Assembly: GCA_026993355.1 (NCBI GenBank)
Contig: JALWTX010000017.1
Span: 1-39,296 of the forward strand
From: Flavobacteriales bacterium
Lineage (GTDB): Bacteria; Bacteroidota; Bacteroidia; Flavobacteriales; Flavobacteriaceae
DNA length: 39,296 nt
Direction of reading: 5' to 3'
Part shown: positions 1 through 9,106 of the stretch, in pieces
Layout: each line of letters begins with the position of its first letter
Position numbering within the stretch: the first letter of the stretch is position 1
Notes under the pieces: model-generated
Told to the model about the DNA's origin: nothing
The model's input: only the letters and a program-made list of their open reading frames with translations
Databases searched by the model: none
Translations under genes and position numbers: made by a program

Positions 1-123
1 AGTGATATTAAAATAAGAACATATAAATCAAAAAAACCACAGAAAGAAATTTCTTTCTGCGGTTTTAGTTAATAATTTAATTAATTTTGCTAAAAACCTG
101 TAACGGTTATTTAGGACTAGTCA
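1..123. repeat. 123-bp terminal inverted repeat, left copy (probable end of a multicopy element)
   Basis: Bases 1-123 are the exact reverse complement of 39172-39294 with no mismatch. The match stops at 124 (t against a). The inner edge reads TGACTAGTCC on the strand leading out of the window and includes the 8-bp palindrome GACTAGTC (115-122). The repeat contains a strong hairpin (33-66). The stop codon of the neighbouring minus-strand gene lies at 121-123, inside the repeat. An insertion-sequence end shared by two copies is the simplest reading, but no transposase is visible because the sequence ends here. A MITE or an assembly artefact is also possible. Confidence 0.85.
33..66 (-). terminator. 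Rho-independent terminator-like hairpin inside left repeat
   Basis: On the minus strand a 17-bp stem with essentially no loop (AAAACCGCAGAAAGAAA with TTTCTTTCTGTGGTTTT, one G-U pair) is followed by a run of T. It would stop transcription leaving the gene at 121-546. If the repeat is an IS end, such a hairpin would also shield a transposase from outside transcription, a known arrangement in several IS families. Confidence 0.65.
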
Positions 124-546
124 TTTTGATAATTGCTTTTTAATAGTATCAAAATCATACATAAATATATCCATAAAAACACGCACGATGGCATTACCGG
201 TAGGCATATTATTTTTAATGAATTCTACTTGTTCCCAATCTATAAACGCATAAGAATATTGATTACCGGCATAATCGTTAAAATTAAAATCTTTTTGTTT
301 TACAACCTCAAATGGCGTGACATGCCAACTGGCTTTTAAGATACTGTCATAAGTTGGTTTATCATAAATATCGGATAACACAAAAATGGTTTTGGTTTTT
401 TTAAAATTTTCTAATTTATCTTTTATCTTAGCTTTTTGTTTTTTACCTAATCTTTTTTGTTTACCAACAAAACCGGTTCCTACCCCAACCTGGCTTATTC
501 CTGTTTGCCAAATAATTAAAATAAATAGTAAAAATTTGAATTTCAT
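121..546 (-). CDS. Hypothetical secreted protein, probably truncated at its C-terminus
   Basis: The product is 141 residues and I do not recognise the family. Residues 1-18 look like a signal peptide (basic MKFKF, hydrophobic LLFILIIW, then small residues), so the product is probably exported. A Lys-rich stretch follows (about 29-52), then a mixed alpha/beta-looking segment with many aromatic residues. The TGA stop sits at 121-123, exactly the last three bases of the 123-bp repeat, so the natural 3' end has probably been replaced by the repeat. The last residues (IKKQLSK) give no sign of a natural domain end. What is seen is the stop inside the repeat; truncation is inferred. It lies 38 bp downstream of the GNAT gene on the same strand. 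Confidence 0.6.
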   Translation of the reverse strand: MKFKFLLFILIIWQTGISQVGVGTGFVGKQKRLGKKQKAKIKDKLENFKKTKTIFVLSDIYDKPTYDSILKASWHVTPFEVVKQKDFNFNDYAGNQYSYAFIDWEQVEFIKNNMPTGNAIVRVFMDIFMYDFDTIKKQLSK

Positions 547-584
547 TTGATATTGTTTTTAAATTAATACTTTTGATACAAGAT

Positions 585-1025
585 TTATTCCAAGTCACAG
601 TTTAGCCATTCGTCGTCTAAATCGGCACCGAGTTTTTTATAAAAATCTATGGCGGGTTTGTTCCAATTTAAAACCTGCCAACGGATACGTTTACAGTTAT
701 TTTCACGACCTGTTTCTATCACTTTATCGAGTAGCTTTGACCCGATTTTTTGGCCACGATAAGCCTCTTTGACATACAAATCATCCAGATATAAGGACTT
801 GCCGACCCAAGTGTAATACACAAAATAAAACAAAGCAAAACCAATAATTTCACCATCCGGTTTTTCGGCAACCAAAGCCTGAAAATAATCTTGTTCAGCT
901 TTCATTTGTTCGACGGTATTGGTAACTTTTTCAGGGGCTTTTTCAAATAATGCCAGCTCTTTAATCAAGCCCAAAATAGCTTCAAAATCTTGCTCTGTTG
1001 CCGGTCGTATGTGGTAATACGTCAT
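585..1025 (-). CDS. GNAT-family N-acetyltransferase, spermidine/diamine acetyltransferase-like
   Basis: The 146-residue protein transfers acetyl from acetyl-CoA to an amine. It starts IRPATEQDFEAILGLIKELA, the usual GNAT first strand and helix. It has YLDDLYV at about 98-104 and the acetyl-CoA loop RGQKIGSKLL at about 109-118, then WNKPAIDFYKKLGA near the end. The pattern (YFxYxxWxGKxLYLDDLYV, then WNxPAIxFYKKLGA) closely resembles eukaryotic SSAT1 and bacterial relatives, so a polyamine, thialysine or similar small amine is a plausible substrate, but specificity cannot be read from sequence. The start codon directly abuts the stop of the acyl-CoA dehydrogenase gene (1026-1028), implying co-transcription and possibly translational coupling. 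Confidence 0.88.
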   Translation of the reverse strand: MTYYHIRPATEQDFEAILGLIKELALFEKAPEKVTNTVEQMKAEQDYFQALVAEKPDGEIIGFALFYFVYYTWVGKSLYLDDLYVKEAYRGQKIGSKLLDKVIETGRENNCKRIRWQVLNWNKPAIDFYKKLGADLDDEWLNCDLE

Positions 1026-2168
1026 TTACTTTAAAATTTGTCTGGATATAACCAATTTTTGTATTTCTGTTGTTCCTTCGCCAATGGTTGTTAACTTGCT
1101 GTCTCGATAAAATTTCTCAACTGGAAAGTCTTTTGTGTAACCATAACCACCGTGTATTTGTACCGCTTCGGTCGATACTTTGACACTCACTTCAGAAGCG
1201 TACATCTTGGCCATAGCACCGAGTTTGGTCAAATTCTGTTTAATATCTTTTAAGTATGCCGCTTTTCGGATCAATAATTCTGCCGCTTCTATTTCGGTAG
1301 CCATATCCGCTAATTTGAAGGCAATGGCTTGGAATTGGCTAATCGGCCGGCCAAATTGCTCCCTTTCTTGGGCATATTTTAGCGCGGCATTGTAAGCCCC
1401 CTTGGCTGTTCCCAACGCATTAGAACCTATGGAAATCCGTCCACCGTCCAGTATTTTCAAGGCTTGGACAAAACCATCGCCTATTTCTCCCAAAATATTT
1501 TCTTTTGGGACGCGACAGTTGTCAAAAACCATTTCGGCCGTCTCGCTGGCGCGCATCCCCAGCTTGTTTTCTTTTTTTCCGGCTGAAAATCCAGGCGTTC
1601 CCCGTTCCACCACAAATGCCGTGGCGTTGCGCCGCGCTCCCTTCTCGCCGGTCCGTGCCAATACGACAGCTACATCACCGGTTTTACCGTGGGTGATAAA
1701 ATTTTTAGCACCGTTTAACACATAATAATCCCCATCTTCAATAGCCGTGGTGCTCATACTACCGGCATCCGATCCGGTATTGTGTTCGGTCAGCCCCCAA
1801 GCGCCAATCCATTTGCCCGATGCCAATTTGGGCAGCCAACGCATACGTTGTTCTTCGTTACCGAATTCGTAAATATGATTGGTACACAAGGAATTGTGTG
1901 CTGCTACTGAAAGTCCTATTGAAGGATCTTGCTGTGACAATTCATCTATTATAGTGACATAGTCTTGGTATGACAAACCTGAGCCCCCATATTTTTCTGG
2001 AATCACAATCCCCATAAAACCCAATTCGCCTAATTTCCGGAATAATTCAACCGGAAAAATTTGTTTTTCGTCCCACTCCATATAATAAGGTGCCACATAT
2101 TGTTTATTAAAGTCTTTTACAGCTTGGGCAATATGTTTTTGCTCTTCTGTTAATTCAAAATTCATCAT
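1026..2168 (-). CDS. Acyl-CoA dehydrogenase
   Basis: 380 residues, the normal length of the FAD-dependent acyl-CoA dehydrogenases that perform the first oxidation of beta-oxidation or branched-chain amino acid breakdown in the cytoplasm. Visible are the N-terminal helical domain (FELTEEQKHIAQAVKDF), the mid-domain WGLTEHNTGSDAGSM signature (about 134-148), and the C-terminal helical domain with GGYGYTKDFPVEKFYRD and IGEGTTEIQ. The Glu at position 364 of that last motif is where the catalytic base of the short-chain and butyryl type lies. Two adjacent ATG codons are available at the start. Chain length preference (butyryl, isovaleryl, other) is not decidable here. The gene abuts the GNAT gene downstream. 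Confidence 0.93.
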   Translation of the reverse strand: MMNFELTEEQKHIAQAVKDFNKQYVAPYYMEWDEKQIFPVELFRKLGELGFMGIVIPEKYGGSGLSYQDYVTIIDELSQQDPSIGLSVAAHNSLCTNHIYEFGNEEQRMRWLPKLASGKWIGAWGLTEHNTGSDAGSMSTTAIEDGDYYVLNGAKNFITHGKTGDVAVVLARTGEKGARRNATAFVVERGTPGFSAGKKENKLGMRASETAEMVFDNCRVPKENILGEIGDGFVQALKILDGGRISIGSNALGTAKGAYNAALKYAQEREQFGRPISQFQAIAFKLADMATEIEAAELLIRKAAYLKDIKQNLTKLGAMAKMYASEVSVKVSTEAVQIHGGYGYTKDFPVEKFYRDSKLTTIGEGTTEIQKLVISRQILK

Positions 2169-2181
2169 TTTATTTAATATT

Positions 2182-3243
2182 TTAAAGTTTCAAATATAAG
2201 CAAATTTGCCGGTGATGTTTAACCGGATAATCAGGTACTTGTTTTAAACTATCTAGCAATGTAAAAGCGCCGTGGTAAGTTCTATACGAGACAATTTTTT
2301 TAGCTAAAGCATATGAAATATAAGGATTTTTAGCCAAGTCTTTGATATTTGCTTCATTCAGATTGATTTTAAAAGCGACCTTGGCCGGCTTTTCGATATG
2401 AAAATATTGCCAAAAAGTTTGCCGCACCTCAGGTGATAAGCCATACACCTCATTTAGTTGATCCGGAATGGTAAAGCCATGGATTTTTTGCCGGTATTTA
2501 AAAATACGCGTGGCTAATTTATCGCCAATGCCGGGAACTTGCTTAAAATCATCTATGTCTGCACTGTTAACCGCCTTTTTCTTTATTCGCGTTACTTTTT
2601 CATCTGAAGTTTTAAGATAAAACTTAGCCAAAACGGCTTGAGCAGTTTCCGGCTTCAGTCCATATACTTTATTTAATTGCGCAGGCGAGTGAAACCCCCC
2701 AATAGATTGACGATATTTTACAATGCGTTTGGAGAGAACAGGACCAATACCATTTATCTGCTGCAAATCGGTGGCTGTTGCCAAATTTAAATCATACGAA
2801 CTTACCGGTGATGAAAACCGTGCCGCTTGTTTTTTATAAACAGGAATTTTTATATAAGGGGCTAACACATTATAAAGTGAATCTGACAATCCGGCCACTT
2901 GTTTAAACTGTTCTTTAGTTTTAAAGAAATGATTGGTTTTCCTGAAAGCCAACACGCTGTCAATTTGCTGCAGCGACAATCCTAAATAATAGCCTTTATA
3001 ATCTGTCAAATAATTCGGATTAAAAGGATAAATTTTTTTTTGCGCTTTAAGCCTCGCCAAAGTTGCCAAAGAATCATATTGTTTTTGTATAGCCTCCGGT
3101 ATTTTGTATTCCGGCACTTCTGAACCAGATACATTTCCACTTTGCCAAACAATAATTTGCAAAACAAATATAGTCCCCAACAAAATGAGTATTCCCCGCC
3201 GCTGTTGACGATTGAAATATGGCAAAAATGTATAGTCTTTCAT
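2182..3243 (-). CDS. ComEA-like helix-hairpin-helix protein, membrane anchored
   Basis: 353 residues. After a short basic N-terminus (NRQQRRG), residues 17-33 form one transmembrane segment, leaving the rest outside the cytoplasmic membrane. It then carries several helix-hairpin-helix units: about 150-183 (DLNLATATDLQQINGIGPVL and following), about 225-258 (DDFKQVPGIGDKLATRIFKY) and a weaker one at about 293-326 (LNEANIKDLAKNPYISYALA). The GIGPVLSKRI and GIGDKLATRI turns are the classic sequence-independent DNA-binding hairpins of ComEA and T2SS-K-like proteins. In Bacteroidota such proteins are usually annotated as helix-hairpin-helix domain proteins; a role in DNA uptake is an inference. 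It lies between the acyl-CoA dehydrogenase (13 bp) and the AGCS symporter on the same strand. Confidence 0.85.
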   Translation of the reverse strand: MKDYTFLPYFNRQQRRGILILLGTIFVLQIIVWQSGNVSGSEVPEYKIPEAIQKQYDSLATLARLKAQKKIYPFNPNYLTDYKGYYLGLSLQQIDSVLAFRKTNHFFKTKEQFKQVAGLSDSLYNVLAPYIKIPVYKKQAARFSSPVSSYDLNLATATDLQQINGIGPVLSKRIVKYRQSIGGFHSPAQLNKVYGLKPETAQAVLAKFYLKTSDEKVTRIKKKAVNSADIDDFKQVPGIGDKLATRIFKYRQKIHGFTIPDQLNEVYGLSPEVRQTFWQYFHIEKPAKVAFKINLNEANIKDLAKNPYISYALAKKIVSYRTYHGAFTLLDSLKQVPDYPVKHHRQICLYLKL

Positions 3244-3280
3244 TATTTACGGATATTTTCCTCCGAATCAATCTCAAAAG

Positions 3281-4879
3281 CTATTTACCTGCTTCTTTAA
3301 TAGCTTTAAGATAACGCGCTAATTCTTGTCGGACTTTTGGGGCTAAAAATACCAGCCCTATAACATTAGGAAAAACCATAGCAAAGATCATGGCATCGGA
3401 GAAATTAAGGACAGAACCTAATTTAACTGATGAACCCACAAAAACAAAAAACAAGAAAAGTAATTTGTAAACGACATCGGCTTTTTTACTACGACCAAAA
3501 ATAAATTTCCAACCTTGCAAACCGTAATAAGACCATGACAACATGGTAGAAAAAGCAAACAAAATAACGGCAATGGTTAAGATGATAGAAAAATGTGGAA
3601 TAACCGCATCAAAAGCCGTAGCAGTCAATTCGACCCCTTTTCCGTCTAATGAACCATCGCCATAGTTAAATAAACCGTATTTTAAATTTGTGATGATTAA
3701 CACTAAAGCCGTCATGGTACAAATAACAACCGTATCGATAAAGGGTTCTAATAGTGCAACAATTCCTTCGCTTGCTGGATATTTTGTTTTAACAGCCGAA
3801 TGCGCAATAGCTGCCGACCCGACACCGGCTTCGTTAGAAAAAGTACCTCTACGAAAACCTTGAATCAGCACTCCCATAAACCCACCCAAACCGGCAGCCG
3901 GCGTAAAGGCTTGCATAACAATTTGTTTAAAAGCTTCAGGTAATAAATTAACATTCAATAGGAGTATAAGTAATGCTGCCCCCACATATAAAACCGCCAT
4001 AAAAGGGACAATTTTTTCGGCGACTTTTCCAATACGCTTAATGCCACCGATGATGACTATCCCAACGATAATGGCTAATACAATTCCAAAATAGGAACCG
4101 GCATTGGGATTGGTGATATGAAATAATTTTTTAAACTGTGCCGCTGCTTGATTGGCTTGAAACATATTGCCACCGCCAAAAGACCCGCCAACGACCATAA
4201 TGGCAAAGAAAACAGCCAAAAATTTACCCAAACTACCTTTACCTATTTCTTTTAATCCTTTTTTAAGGTAATACATTGGTCCACCGTAAACTGTACCATC
4301 TTTACCTATGTCACGGTACTTTACACCGAGCGTACATTCGGTAAATTTAGATGCCATACCCAGCAGGCCGGCAAGTATCATCCAAAAAGTTGCGCCGGGA
4401 CCACCAATGGCAATCGCCACTGCCACCCCGGCAATGTTCCCCAAACCAACAGTGGCGGATAAAGCCGCTGATAAAGCCTGAAAATGGGACACTTCGCCAT
4501 GATGTTCCCCTTCAATTTTGATGGTTTCCGGTATATCCTCATGTGGTTCTACCAAAGGATCATAAGCAGGCTTGTATGAATCATGTTGATCGATACTGTC
4601 ATATTTGCCAGCCACTATTTTTATGGCTGTTTTAAACAACTTAATTTGCGGAAATTTAAAATAAAATGTAAAATAGGTTGCGCCCAAAATTAACAATATT
4701 AACACGATTGGAATATCATAACCGGCTATATTTATTGACGTAAAAACCAAATTCCACCAAAAATCAGAAATAGGTTTAAACATTTCTTCAATACGTTGGT
4801 CTATTCCTTTCGGTGCTTGTTGTGCTAGGCTAATAGCCGGCCATAATAAAATAGTAAAAAGCGCAATTTTTTGTTTCAT
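3281..4879 (-). CDS. Sodium:alanine/glycine symporter, AGCS family
   Basis: Inner-membrane symporter of the alanine or glycine:cation symporter (AGCS/DAACS) type, 532 residues from ATG at 4879. An in-frame TTG at 4903 would add eight residues (IYPKKKI), but ATG followed by MKQKIALF and a signal-like segment is the better start. About ten hydrophobic segments are visible. Family signatures include LSATVGLGNIAGVAVAIAIG, then GGPMYYLKKGL and the SNEAGVGSAAIAHSAVKT loop. The N-terminus (IALFTILLWPAISLAQQ) looks like a cleavable signal peptide in front of the usual AGCS core, a feature I associate with Bacteroidota members. It uses the sodium gradient, which fits the NhaP-type antiporter nearby. 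Substrate is probably alanine or glycine. Confidence 0.92.
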   Translation of the reverse strand: MKQKIALFTILLWPAISLAQQAPKGIDQRIEEMFKPISDFWWNLVFTSINIAGYDIPIVLILLILGATYFTFYFKFPQIKLFKTAIKIVAGKYDSIDQHDSYKPAYDPLVEPHEDIPETIKIEGEHHGEVSHFQALSAALSATVGLGNIAGVAVAIAIGGPGATFWMILAGLLGMASKFTECTLGVKYRDIGKDGTVYGGPMYYLKKGLKEIGKGSLGKFLAVFFAIMVVGGSFGGGNMFQANQAAAQFKKLFHITNPNAGSYFGIVLAIIVGIVIIGGIKRIGKVAEKIVPFMAVLYVGAALLILLLNVNLLPEAFKQIVMQAFTPAAGLGGFMGVLIQGFRRGTFSNEAGVGSAAIAHSAVKTKYPASEGIVALLEPFIDTVVICTMTALVLIITNLKYGLFNYGDGSLDGKGVELTATAFDAVIPHFSIILTIAVILFAFSTMLSWSYYGLQGWKFIFGRSKKADVVYKLLFLFFVFVGSSVKLGSVLNFSDAMIFAMVFPNVIGLVFLAPKVRQELARYLKAIKEAGK

Positions 4880-5058
4880 AATCTTTTTTTTTGGATAAAT
4901 CAAGTGCTAAGATAAAAGTTTTCAAGCAAAGGCGTTTTGGTTTTACGAATAAATTATTTTAATTGGGCTTATTAGATATTTTAATACATTTATTATAATT
5001 TATTGGCACTTTATTCAAAAATATGCAAACTAGTCTGTATCTTTACAGACAAAAAAAC

Positions 5059-5559
5059 ATGTCAAAAAAAATCAGTCTTATCGTTGCTATGGGACAACAG
5101 CGTCAAATTGGCTTAAAAGGTAAAATACCTTGGCATTTAAAAGCCGACTTGTTAAATTTTAAAAAACTGACTTTAGGGCATCCTGTTATTATGGGGCGTA
5201 AAACTTTTGAATCGATTGGTGAAGCCCTTCCTAATCGTTTAAATATAGTGCTTACCTCCCACCCCCCAAAAATTAATTTACCTGATATTTGCCCTGTGCC
5301 GGATTTAAAAACTGCCATTGAAAAAGCTACTTTAGCCAACCCAGAAATTTTTATTATCGGTGGTGAAACATTGTACCGGCAAGCATTGCCACTTGCCCAT
5401 CAATTAATTATAACGCATGTAGATTATGACGGTCCGGCAGACACTTATTTTCCGGCAGTCAATTGGACTGATTGGCAAAAACTACAACAACAAAATTTTA
5501 GTAAAGATAAAAATAATGACTATTCTTTTAAAATTGTTACTTATACTAAAAAAATGTAA
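5059..5559 (+). CDS. folA: Dihydrofolate reductase
   Basis: Reduces dihydrofolate to tetrahydrofolate with NADPH in the cytoplasm. The protein from ATG 5059 has 166 residues, normal for bacterial DHFR. An upstream in-frame ATG at 5023 would add 12 unusual residues, and a promoter-like TATCTTTA at 5038-5045 lies between the two, so 5059 is preferred. Seen: SLIVAMGQQRQIGLKGKIPW (substrate and Met20-type loop), Asp30 as the catalytic acid in LKADLLNFKKLT, VIMGRKTFESIG (NADPH binding), IFIIGGETLYRQAL (second NADPH loop) and DTYFP. It converges tail-to-tail with the antiporter gene, with only 2 bp between stops. No thyA is visible in the window. Confidence 0.96.
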   Translation: MSKKISLIVAMGQQRQIGLKGKIPWHLKADLLNFKKLTLGHPVIMGRKTFESIGEALPNRLNIVLTSHPPKINLPDICPVPDLKTAIEKATLANPEIFIIGGETLYRQALPLAHQLIITHVDYDGPADTYFPAVNWTDWQKLQQQNFSKDKNNDYSFKIVTYTKKM

Positions 5560-5561
5560 TT

Positions 5562-6812
5562 TTAATAATTTTCGCCGGGCTGTATTTTATTAACCAGTTT
5601 AGGCAAGGTCAAACCTTGTACCAAGATAGAAAAAATCACCACCATATAAGTCATCACCAAAAAAATATCCCGGTACATATGTTTAGGTAAACTAAGCGCT
5701 AAAGCTATAGAAATACCCCCACGCAAGCCGCCCCATGTCATAATCCATTCTGTTTTGGGTATAAAATTCATTCTTCGTTCGAAGTAAGTCAATAATGGTT
5801 TTACAGACAAATAACGACTTATCAGCACTATTAAAATTGCAATCATACCAGCCAAAACATATTGTATTTTAAAAGAAATAACCAACAGTTCCATCCCAAT
5901 CATCACAAACAAAATGGTATTAAGTAACACATCAATCAACTCCCAAAATTTATCAACATAAGCCTCGGTGATTTCACTCATAGCATTATTTCTAACCGTA
6001 TCATTACCGGTGACTAATCCGGCTGTCACCATTGTTAAAGGAGCTGAAACATGCATTTTATGTGCTAACAAAGTACCTCCCATCACCACCGCTAAAGTTA
6101 TCATAACTTCTGTATCAAAATTATCAATGGCTTTCATCATCTTATAGGCCAGCCAACCCAAAAATAAGCCAAGCAAAACACCGCCTACAACTTCAAGACC
6201 GAATAATTTTAAAATATCCACAGGTTTTAAATGGTTTATCCCTTCTTTAGCCAACTTATAAAGGGTCAAAAAAATGACCACCCCAATACCGTCATTAAAC
6301 AGTGACTCGCCTACAATAACGGTTTCTATTTTCTTATCAATCCCTATTTTTTTTAAAATACCTAAAACGGCAATGGGATCGGTAGGCGAAATTAAGGCAC
6401 CGAATAGAAAAGCATAAATCAAATCTATTTTAAAACCGGTCAAATAAAAAATAAGATAAATCAAAGTGCCCACCAAAAAGGTTGATATTAAAGTGCCGGC
6501 AAAGGCAAAAGCCAAAACCGGACGACGCTGTACTTTCAATTGTTCAAAATTGGTATGCAAGGCACCGGCAAATAACATAAAACTGAGCATCACATCTAAA
6601 AGAACTTTTGAAAAATCGATATTTTGTATTAATTGCTTCTGATGCTCAAATAAAAGCGGACTGACATAGGCTGACACAATACTAATTAAAGTAAATACAA
6701 TAGCGATTAACATTAACCCGATGGTTGTGGGCAATTTGATATATTTTTCGTTGATATAACCAAAAACGGCTGAAAACACCACTAAGATGGAAGCTATTTC
6801 AAAATAAGTCAT
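5562..6812 (-). CDS. Na+/H+ antiporter, CPA1/NhaP type
   Basis: 416 residues and about 12 hydrophobic segments; an inner-membrane cation:proton exchanger. The CPA1 ion-binding signatures are present: GALISPTDPIAVLGILKKIG (about 138-157, with the conserved TDP) and GESLFNDGIGVVIF (about 169-182, with the ND pair). WGGLRGGISIALALSLP near the C-terminus is another family hallmark. It lacks a large C-terminal cytoplasmic domain, so it is a short NhaP-like form. Na+/H+ exchange is most likely, but K+ cannot be excluded. It starts 17 bp after the TPR gene stop on the same strand, so the two are probably co-transcribed. Confidence 0.92.
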   Translation of the reverse strand: MTYFEIASILVVFSAVFGYINEKYIKLPTTIGLMLIAIVFTLISIVSAYVSPLLFEHQKQLIQNIDFSKVLLDVMLSFMLFAGALHTNFEQLKVQRRPVLAFAFAGTLISTFLVGTLIYLIFYLTGFKIDLIYAFLFGALISPTDPIAVLGILKKIGIDKKIETVIVGESLFNDGIGVVIFLTLYKLAKEGINHLKPVDILKLFGLEVVGGVLLGLFLGWLAYKMMKAIDNFDTEVMITLAVVMGGTLLAHKMHVSAPLTMVTAGLVTGNDTVRNNAMSEITEAYVDKFWELIDVLLNTILFVMIGMELLVISFKIQYVLAGMIAILIVLISRYLSVKPLLTYFERRMNFIPKTEWIMTWGGLRGGISIALALSLPKHMYRDIFLVMTYMVVIFSILVQGLTLPKLVNKIQPGENY

Positions 6813-6829
6813 GATTAATTTTCCTATTG

Positions 6830-8611
6830 TTAAGGTAAAACATCGCCTCTGAGTTTCCGGTAATGTTTTTGGGCATCAGTTAGCCAAAAACTGGCCGGAT
6901 AATTTAAAATTATTTTTTTATACAAGATTTTTGCTGTATCCAAGTTACCAAGTTTTTCTTCTATTAAAGCCATTTTATATAAGGCATCATCCTTTAATAA
7001 ATCCTCTGTTTGATTATTCAGCACTGCTTGATAAGTTGTAATTGCTAATTTGTATTTTTTTTGTTGTGTCAAAATTTTTCCTTTGAGCATAAGCGCATCA
7101 TCATAGATAAGTTGCCCTTTAAAATTCCTCGTCAAAGTATCCAAAATACGCAAAGCCCTATCCGGATTTTTTCTAAAAACCTCAAATTTGGCCCGGGCAA
7201 AGGTTTTTAAGCCGGTTTGCAAACTGTCCCCTTCTTCTTTATTATTAATGATTGTTAAATCCAAATCAATGGCATCATTGGCAATTAAATCGTCAGCTAC
7301 CGATTTAATAATTTTAAGCTGCGCATGCGCCCAATTTATATCACCTTTAAAAAATGAAGTGCGGGCTATATCATAAGTTGCACGATGCCCGGTAGGATGA
7401 TTGGGAAAATCAAGCTGCACTTGGGTATATAAAACCAAAGCTTGATTAAAATGTTTTTGATACAAAGAAATATCCGCTTGTTTTAATTTGATTGCAGCTT
7501 TCTGCCGCTTGGTTAAACTTAATGTCTCGACCTGCTTTAACAATTCTAAAGCTTTCGCTGTTTGTTTCAGATGAAACGCTAAGAAATCGGCATAGCTCAA
7601 CTGCAAATCAAATTTATTGGCTGCCGACCATGGTTCTTGTAAATATTGCTTGAATAACAAGCTAATTTTGTCTTGATCTTCTTTGGTTAAGATTTGTTTT
7701 AAATCTAAGTCTAAAAGTGCCAATTTAGCCCGTTCGCCAAAAAAACCTGCCTCCGGTTGGGTTATTATATAATGATAAATAAACTTGGCATCAGCATTTT
7801 TTTTATTATAAACAGCCGTTTGGGCCAAATGAAAGATTTCTCCCAATCCGGCCAGCTTTTTTTTGTATAAACTTTTTAGTTGAAAAAAAGCTTTTTTGTA
7901 TTCCTTTTGTTCGGTATAAAGCCATTGCAACAAACGATAATATCTTGGCGCATGCGTTTGTTGAATATGTTGAATTAACTGTTTCTTCAGTATTATATTG
8001 ATTTCATTTTCAGGATTGTCCGTAATATAACGGGCTAAATAATATTTAATTTGTGACATATATTTAGCCTCATCTTGTAAAGGGAGCAATAAATGACGAA
8101 TCATTAACGACATATTATTTTTTTCGGCATAAATCAAAGCCATTTTTAAATATAAAGCCGGATTTTTATGTTGTTTTAGGGCTATTTGATAAGTTTTTAG
8201 TGCCTCATCCAATAAATAAACTTGCTTAAATGCTTCGCCCACCATATAGGCTTGCATACTTTGTTTGGTCACTGCTTTTAGCGCTTTTTGATAATATTTT
8301 GCGGCTTTCGTTTCGTTTTTTTGCAAATGATAATTATAGCCCAAATAGACCCACAAATAAGGCTTTTGACGTAACGGGAGATTTTGAAGCAGTTTTTCTA
8401 CGGCCGAATATTTGCCTTGCGACTGATATATTTTGATTAAATTAAGTAAATAGCTGTCGTTATAAGGAAATTTTTCGTACAAAAGTTTGTATTCATAAGC
8501 CGCTTTATCCAATTCTCCCTTTTCAAAATAAGATTTAGCCAATGCCGGATTTTGTGACAATAACACTTGCCAAGAAAAAAAGCTAAATAAAAAAATTAAA
8601 ATTCTTAACAT
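6830..8611 (-). CDS. Exported tetratricopeptide-repeat protein
   Basis: 593 residues. Residues 1-19 are a signal peptide (LRILIFLFSFFSWQVLLSQ), so the protein is exported, probably periplasmic. The remainder is all-alpha and made of TPR-like units, clear near the N-terminus (AKSYFEKGELDKAAYEYKLL, LIKIYQSQGKYSAVEKLLQN) and again towards the C-terminus (LYTQVQLDFPNHPTGHRATY; LMLKGKILTQQKKYKLAITT; DALYKMALIEEKLGNLDTAK). No catalytic motif is seen. TPR arrays scaffold protein complexes; the partner is unknown. The C-terminal half resembles BamD/YbgF-like repeat proteins that sit at the cell envelope. It lies directly upstream of the NhaP-type antiporter. Confidence 0.8.
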   Translation of the reverse strand: MLRILIFLFSFFSWQVLLSQNPALAKSYFEKGELDKAAYEYKLLYEKFPYNDSYLLNLIKIYQSQGKYSAVEKLLQNLPLRQKPYLWVYLGYNYHLQKNETKAAKYYQKALKAVTKQSMQAYMVGEAFKQVYLLDEALKTYQIALKQHKNPALYLKMALIYAEKNNMSLMIRHLLLPLQDEAKYMSQIKYYLARYITDNPENEINIILKKQLIQHIQQTHAPRYYRLLQWLYTEQKEYKKAFFQLKSLYKKKLAGLGEIFHLAQTAVYNKKNADAKFIYHYIITQPEAGFFGERAKLALLDLDLKQILTKEDQDKISLLFKQYLQEPWSAANKFDLQLSYADFLAFHLKQTAKALELLKQVETLSLTKRQKAAIKLKQADISLYQKHFNQALVLYTQVQLDFPNHPTGHRATYDIARTSFFKGDINWAHAQLKIIKSVADDLIANDAIDLDLTIINNKEEGDSLQTGLKTFARAKFEVFRKNPDRALRILDTLTRNFKGQLIYDDALMLKGKILTQQKKYKLAITTYQAVLNNQTEDLLKDDALYKMALIEEKLGNLDTAKILYKKIILNYPASFWLTDAQKHYRKLRGDVLP

Positions 8612-8651
8612 TATAAATTTTCATTTGAAAGGAACAAGGACAAATTTACAT

Positions 8652-8680
8652 AAAAAAAGCCGTTGCTTTAACAACGGCTT
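8652..8680 (-). terminator. Rho-independent terminator of the DUF4293 gene
   Basis: On the minus strand AAGCCGTTG and CAACGGCTT form a 9-bp stem with a 6-base loop followed by seven T. It lies 22 bp after the stop of the 8702-9094 gene and before the TPR gene start, so the TPR gene probably has its own promoter. Confidence 0.85.
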
Positions 8681-8701
8681 GAAAATAAAGACTTTTTGGA
8701 T

Positions 8702-9094
8702 TTATCTAATTCTGTCTACAGATTTTACAAGTCTTTCGTCCCGCTTAATATACTTATTGGCGATAAGTAAAAAAACGATAGAAATGACCGGAACTAATAA
8801 CTTAATATCCTTCTCAGAAAATTGCTTTTCTCCGGATAATAATCCAGCTTGGAATATAGATAAACCCAAAAGAACTATTAGCACAAATATAGCTAAATTA
8901 TTTAAAATGATTTGTAATTTACGATTACGAAATAAAAAAATATTTATAAAAATAAGACCTGCTGTGACACCTGCGGCAATAGCCTCAAAAAGATCAGCGG
9001 CAACTATTTGATGTACAAATAACCAATAAGCATAAAAGGAACTAACCAAAAAGGCTAAAAACAGATAAATTGTTTGAATGCGCTGTAACATCAT
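8702..9094 (-). CDS. DUF4293 family membrane protein
   Basis: 130 residues with four hydrophobic segments (about 7-27, 33-54, 62-84, 98-114). The family is recognised from the start MLQRIQTIYLFLAF, the central NRKLQI, and the C-terminal LIANKYIKRDERLVKSVDRI, which are hallmarks of DUF4293, a family restricted to Bacteroidota. Function is unknown. In this phylum it is often found divergently beside rho, as here, so the arrangement is typical. A TATTTTTG promoter element lies just upstream on the minus strand (9107-9114). Confidence 0.85.
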   Translation of the reverse strand: MMLQRIQTIYLFLAFLVSSFYAYWLFVHQIVAADLFEAIAAGVTAGLIFINIFLFRNRKLQIILNNLAIFVLIVLLGLSIFQAGLLSGEKQFSEKDIKLLVPVISIVFLLIANKYIKRDERLVKSVDRIR

Positions 9095-9106
9095 CTAAAT
9101 TTTGCA

